From Paenibacillus aurantius (GTDB lineage: Bacteria > Bacillota > Bacilli > Paenibacillales > NBRC-103111): a DNA stretch of 64,000 bases. Positions 60,579-64,000 of the stretch are shown here, one piece after another; the first letter of the stretch is position 1, and every line of letters begins with the position of its first letter. The notes under the pieces were generated by a model. It was not told the DNA's origin, ran no database searches, and was given only the letters and a program-made list of their open reading frames with translations. The DNA lies in contig NZ_CP130318.1 in assembly GCF_032268605.1 (NCBI RefSeq), positions 1,209,001-1,273,000 of the forward strand, written 5' to 3'. The position numbers were made by a program, and so were the translations under genes.

Positions 60579-62199
60579 GCTTGCCGGCCAGAGCCGCAAG
60601 CTCCAGCTTCTTCAAGGCCAGGCACTGCTCGTGCGTGATCTCGACCGGAAAGGGCGCCTGGATGCTCCGGAAGTAGCGCAGCATGGACGTGCCGCCGCAC
60701 CAATCGTGAACGGCCGGGTCGGTAACCGGACGGTCCGGCCAGGCGTCCGCCAGAGCCGGGCTGTACAGCCGCTCGCTGCCCTTTACCACCCCGCACCCCT
60801 CCAGCCTTTCCTTCGGGAACCGGACCGGAGGGGTTTTTCTATGGGGGGCGAACACCTGAGGCCAATAGTCCGAGCGCGATCCGGTATGGGGTATGCCGGC
60901 GGCAAACCGGCGTACGTCTTCGCCAGCCCCGGCAAGGCCGAAGAGAATCGCATACAGCTTGGTTCCGAAGGAGATGCGCTCGTCGAGGTCCATGAAGTCC
61001 TCCAGAATGAGGCCGACCAGACCGTCCGCCTGGGGAGCAGCGGCCGCTCCGGTGCTGTCACCGTCGGGCCCGGAGGAGCGGTATGGAAAGAGAACCTGAT
61101 TCAACTGAAGAACAGCCTGGGCTTGAAAAGCGGGGGTCTCCAGCACATGCTTCCGGTAATGCGGATCCTCCACCACGCGGCCCTGGATGTAGTTCTGCTC
61201 GTTTACAATAAGACCGATTGTCAGCACGATCGGGTCGCGGTTTTCCCAGAAGTCGTCCCATACCGCCTTCATGAAAAGGGAAACCCCGAGATCACGAAGA
61301 TAACCGGAAAGGTTGGTGCCGCGTTTAAGGCTCTCCTGGTAAAGCAGAAGCTGGGGATAGGCATCCCCGAAGATCAGGGCATTGGCCGCTTCCAGCATCT
61401 CAAAAATGCGCTCGCGCTGGGCCCCACCGATAAGACGGGGGAGAAAATCCCCCTTCAGGTCGGTCATGTTCCAGCCGCCGTTGCGGGAAACCATATGGGC
61501 CAGGAACGCCCAATGAAGCTCCGGGTGCTGCCGGTAAAAGGTCCAATAGGCCGCCGTCCGTGTCACATTGCTGCGGTTGCCTTCCGCGGTCTCCCGGCGG
61601 ATCCGGCGAAGGAGCCGCTCCGCTTGCTCGGGCGTCAGCGGGCGGGACGACCCGGGGGCAGGGCTTCCCGGATTCTCGGGACCGCCCGTTCCCGGGTCGT
61701 CCTCTCCCGGATCGGCCGGGCCGGGACCTCCGCCGCTGCCCGCTCCCGCCGCGCCGTGCCCGCCTCCGGGCCAGCCCGGGAAGCCCGGGAAGCCCGGGAA
61801 GCCGCCGCTTCCGGGAGCACCGGGAGCGCCGGCGGCGCCGGGAAAGCCGCCCGCCCCGGGCATCCCGAACCCGCCCGGCGCACCGGGAGCGCCTGGAGCG
61901 CCGGGCGACCCGGGAGCCCCCGGGGCCCCCGGTGTCCGGCACGCCCGGAGAGGGTCTCCCGGCCCGGTGGCGGCTGTCCCTTCAGCGGCCGCCGCTGCCC
62001 AGGAAAGCTCCCGCTCCAGGCGGGCCTGCAGCCTCTTGCGCGCTGCGGCGGATACGGTAAGCTTGCGCGACCCGGAGACGAGATGCAGGGACTGCAGGAA
62101 ATCGCCGGCTTTCCCGTAAAGCAGGTGAAGCCAGCCGCCGGCGGCGTGTTTGATCCGCTCGGTGAACCCTTGCGGGCTTCTTCCGGTTGGTCTTAGCAT
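60565..62199 (-). CDS. DUF2515 (YppC-like) protein with a collagen-like insert
   Basis: 544 residues. Residues ~205-540 are a DUF2515/YppC domain (NVTRTAAYWTFYRQHPELHWAFLAHMVSRNGGWNMTDLKG, WENRDPIVLTIGLIVNEQNYI). Between a ~85-residue N-terminal part and this core lies an insert with 19 consecutive Gly-X-Y triplets (residues ~91-147: GAP, GSP, GFP, GMP, GWP types), a collagen-like sequence, then a Gly/Pro-rich acidic linker. B. subtilis YppC has no such insert. Function unknown. It ends inside the last 14 bases of the flippase gene on the other strand. Confidence 0.82.
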   Translation of the reverse strand: MLRPTGRSPQGFTERIKHAAGGWLHLLYGKAGDFLQSLHLVSGSRKLTVSAAARKRLQARLERELSWAAAAAEGTAATGPGDPLRACRTPGAPGAPGSPGAPGAPGAPGGFGMPGAGGFPGAAGAPGAPGSGGFPGFPGFPGWPGGGHGAAGAGSGGGPGPADPGEDDPGTGGPENPGSPAPGSSRPLTPEQAERLLRRIRRETAEGNRSNVTRTAAYWTFYRQHPELHWAFLAHMVSRNGGWNMTDLKGDFLPRLIGGAQRERIFEMLEAANALIFGDAYPQLLLYQESLKRGTNLSGYLRDLGVSLFMKAVWDDFWENRDPIVLTIGLIVNEQNYIQGRVVEDPHYRKHVLETPAFQAQAVLQLNQVLFPYRSSGPDGDSTGAAAAPQADGLVGLILEDFMDLDERISFGTKLYAILFGLAGAGEDVRRFAAGIPHTGSRSDYWPQVFAPHRKTPPVRFPKERLEGCGVVKGSERLYSPALADAWPDRPVTDPAVHDWCGGTSMLRYFRSIQAPFPVEITHEQCLALKKLELAALAGKLISP

Positions 62200-62320
62200 G
62201 TAGGGGGACCTCCTTCAAATAGGCTTACCGTCCGCTCTTTCCGTGTCCCGCTTATTGTGGGCGAAAGCCGCCTGCCCTATGACAAGAGGGAGGCTCCCGA
62301 TGAAGCGAAGCCGCCCGCCG

Positions 62321-62349
62321 TTGACTTCCCGTTCGGGGCATGCTATAAC
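62321..62349 (+). promoter_or_regulatory. Promoter of the thioredoxin-like gene
   Basis: TTGACT at 62321-62326, 17 bases, TATAAC at 62344-62349; start codon 33 bases further. Confidence 0.75.
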
Positions 62350-62381
62350 AGGGACTAACCAAAGATGGCGGAGGGATTACC

Positions 62382-62726
62382 ATGGAACAAGTGAAAACCG
62401 AGCAGCAGTTCAGAGACCTTACCGCGGCCGTGAAACCGACCGTAGCCGTGTTCAAAACCACCTGGTGCAAGGACTGCCATTACATCGAGCCGTTTATGCC
62501 TTCCCTGATCGAAGAGTACGGGGACCGGCTATCCTTCCTTCAAGTGGACCGTGACGACTTGCCCGACCTGTGCAGCGAGCTTAACATTTTGGGCATCCCG
62601 AGCTTTATCGTCTTCAGCGAAGGCAAGGAGCTGACCCGCTTCGTCAGCAAACTCCGCAAAACCCGCGAGGAAATCGAGCAGTTCCTCGACCGGTCGCTGG
62701 AGGTTGCCTCCGCGATGCGCTCCTGA
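62382..62726 (+). CDS. Thioredoxin-like protein
   Basis: 114-residue thioredoxin fold with active site WCKDC (usual WCGPC), followed by VDRDDLPDLCSELNILGIPSFIVF, where cis-proline IPSF is intact. Similar in size to B. subtilis YtpP/YdbP. Redox function is expected; with K-D between the cysteines its potential may differ from thioredoxin. Its own promoter and terminator indicate a single gene. Confidence 0.9.
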   Translation: MEQVKTEQQFRDLTAAVKPTVAVFKTTWCKDCHYIEPFMPSLIEEYGDRLSFLQVDRDDLPDLCSELNILGIPSFIVFSEGKELTRFVSKLRKTREEIEQFLDRSLEVASAMRS

Positions 62727-62733
62727 CCGTATG

Positions 62734-62766
62734 CCGCTTGCCCGTATCGGGCGGGCGGTTTTCTTT
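62734..62766 (+). terminator. Terminator of the thioredoxin-like gene
   Basis: CCGCTTGCCCG / CGGGCGGGCGG around TAT, followed by TTTTCTTTTTT. Confidence 0.85.
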
Positions 62767-62859
62767 TTTGGGCCGGGGGGATGCTCCTGGTCTTTTTTTT
62801 TCGGTGACATCAGGTGCTTTGTTCACAATTCATCAATAGCTTTAGCCCGGGAGAATGGC

Positions 62860-62891
62860 TATAATGAGTCTTGTGTAAGAATTTTCACAAG
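62860..62891 (+). promoter_or_regulatory. ctaA -10 box and redox-type inverted repeat
   Basis: TATAAT at 62860-62865, then CTTGTG (62870-62875) and CACAAG (62886-62891) separated by ten bases, spanning the start site. TTGTG-type elements are used by ResD and Rex regulators, but neither consensus fits exactly. Confidence 0.4.
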
Positions 62892-62923
62892 CGGTAAACC
62901 ACAAGACAGAAGAAGGGATTCTA

Positions 62924-63910
62924 ATGAAATATATGCTGCGCAAACTCGCATTAGCCAGCTGCATCGGGATGTTTCTCGTGCTCCTGATGGGGACGCTCGT
63001 GACGAAGACCGAATCGGGACGCGGCTGCGGTGACGATTGGCCGCTGTGCAACGGAAAGTTCATCCCGGCCTATACCGTCGAATCAATGATCGAATACTCC
63101 CACCGGTTCGTCACGGGAATCGAGGGCCTGCTCGTTCTCGGGGCCACCGTCGGTGTTTATCTTTATACCAAGCGCAAGGATGCCCGCTTCTATGCGGCTT
63201 CCTCACTCTTTTTTACGGTCATTCAGGCCGCCATGGGAGCTCTGGCCGTCATCTGGCCCCAATCCTCTTCCGTGCTGGCGCTTCATTTCGGCTTCTCGCT
63301 CCTAGCTTTCGCAAGCACTTTCCTGCTCGTGATGGCCCTTCGGCGGTTGCCTGATTCGGGGATGAATCCTCCGAAGGTGTCAAGGCCTGCCCGCAAGCCG
63401 AAGCCCAGCCTTCCAATAGCGGAAGGGGGAGGAAGCCGGCCGGGAGGCCTGAGCATGGGGACAAGCATCCTCCTGTGGGTGACGGCGGCCTACACGTATG
63501 TGGTCGTCTATCTCGGGGCTTATGTCCGCCATACCGACTCCTCCGGCGGCTGCGGACGCGATTGGCCGCTGTGCGCGGGGGAGGTCGTGCCGAGCCTGAC
63601 GGGAGCCACCGGCATCATGTTCATTCACCGGCTTGGAGCCGTCCTGCTGTTCGTCCTCATCGCTTACTTGATGTACCGCCTTAACCGGGAGACGGATCGC
63701 CCGGATATGGCGAAGGCGGGGCGGGTGGCCTTTCAGCTGGTGGTCATTCAGGTGTTCAGCGGGGCACTCGTTACCTTTGCCCTGGGAACAGACAGCTATC
63801 TGTTCGCCAGTCTGCTGCACACCGTGATTATCGCCGCCCTGTTCTCCACGTTAAGCTACCTGTGCGCGCTGTGGGTCACGGGGCCCCAGAAGACAGCCGC
63901 CGCTCTATAA
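62924..63910 (+). CDS. ctaA: Heme A synthase
   Basis: Oxidises heme O to heme A for aa3-type cytochrome oxidase. 328 residues with eight membrane helices in two similar halves. Each half has the extracytoplasmic cysteine pair: RGCGDDWPLC and GGCGRDWPLC. Heme-ligand histidines stand in IEYSHRFVTG and MFIHRLGAVL, and LHFGFS and LHTVI supply the others. Between the halves is a linker of about 35 residues rich in Pro, Lys and Gly. Its partner ctaB is far upstream at 43.4 kb, not adjacent as in B. subtilis. Confidence 0.95.
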   Translation: MKYMLRKLALASCIGMFLVLLMGTLVTKTESGRGCGDDWPLCNGKFIPAYTVESMIEYSHRFVTGIEGLLVLGATVGVYLYTKRKDARFYAASSLFFTVIQAAMGALAVIWPQSSSVLALHFGFSLLAFASTFLLVMALRRLPDSGMNPPKVSRPARKPKPSLPIAEGGGSRPGGLSMGTSILLWVTAAYTYVVVYLGAYVRHTDSSGGCGRDWPLCAGEVVPSLTGATGIMFIHRLGAVLLFVLIAYLMYRLNRETDRPDMAKAGRVAFQLVVIQVFSGALVTFALGTDSYLFASLLHTVIIAALFSTLSYLCALWVTGPQKTAAAL

Positions 63911-63920
63911 CGAAGACCCT

Positions 63921-63949
63921 CGCTCCCTTGCTTATCCGGCAGGGGAGCG
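63921..63949 (+). terminator. Hairpin after ctaA
   Basis: CGCTCCC and GGGGAGCG pair around TTGCTTATCCGGCA about ten bases after the stop; a short T-run (GTTTTA) comes ten bases later. Confidence 0.5.
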
Positions 63950-64000
63950 AAACCTGTTTTATCGGGTCTGCCTACCTTATCATGGGAAGAAGAGGGATAT

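Noticed and set aside
60631-62196. 521-codon plus-strand ORF opposite the DUF2515 gene
   Set aside because: Shadow; the DUF2515 core is clearly on the minus strand and the antisense product is low-complexity.
62870-62891. Rex operator at ctaA
   Set aside because: Half-sites resemble TTGTGAA/TTCACAA but the total span is 20 instead of 18 bases and one half is altered, so I list it only as an unassigned inverted repeat.

Overview
The window reads as chromosomal DNA of an endospore-forming, G+C-rich Firmicute, most likely a member of the Paenibacillaceae. Most genes have recognisable Bacillus subtilis counterparts (YlbJ, YutD, YtcP/LplB, YfhP, YppC, GerQ, CwlJ, YjcZ, alpha/beta SASP), ribosome-binding sites are strong AGGAGG types, TTG and GTG starts are common, and a tRNA-Trp T-box controls trpS. 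The codon style, the carbohydrate ABC system without its own ATPase, and a giant secreted multidomain protein with a FIMAH-like C-terminus fit Paenibacillus-like bacteria. I see no rRNA, tRNA, phage, transposase or CRISPR.

Layout. 1-8.2 kb: a lipoprotein solute-binding protein (5' end cut by the window), two LplB/YtcP-type permeases and a 1594-residue secreted beta-helix protein, together a polysaccharide or oligosaccharide uptake and attack locus. 8.5-9.5 kb: a secreted M23 peptidase. 9.7-13.5 kb: a nickel-pincer-nucleotide (NPN) cofactor locus in which larE-larB-larC1 run on the minus strand, while the separate C-terminal half of LarC and a MerR regulator run on the plus strand. 13.6-29 kb: housekeeping and sporulation genes (GNAT, lipA, yutD with a long disordered tail, HAD, nadK, glgP, ylbJ, truncated haemoglobin, DUF2225, diguanylate cyclase, M3 oligoendopeptidase, YvyF-like, VOC, SASP). 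29.4-34 kb: an unknown protein, an aldose epimerase, T-box-trpS and small membrane proteins. 34-38 kb: a heterodimeric BmrCD-like ABC exporter. 38-42 kb: a serine hydrolase, then an AraC regulator and a GH4 glycosidase. 42-46 kb: cwlJ-gerQ (spore germination), ctaB, a Sco protein, an AEC transporter and a Toprim protein. 46.5-54 kb: a YjcZ peptide, an MFS transporter, a CvpA-like/transglutaminase protein, HAD, a class B PBP, DinB and a TIM-barrel epimerase. 54-64 kb: asnB, Cof-HAD, DUF456, ThuA, a YtgP/MurJ-like flippase, a DUF2515 protein with a collagen-like insert, a thioredoxin and ctaA.

The least ordinary features are (1) the split larC with its halves on opposite strands, one ending in a tail of about 40 histidines; (2) a family of 49-91 bp intergenic repeats with 12-bp terminal inverted repeats (GTGCCTTATCCG / CGGATAAGGCAC), four copies plus one solo end in 64 kb, one of them between cwlJ and gerQ; and (3) low-complexity extensions on conserved small families (YutD, DUF2515, GerQ). 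ctaA, ctaB and the Sco protein supply heme A and copper for an aa3-type oxidase encoded elsewhere. The sporulation genes are scattered rather than clustered.
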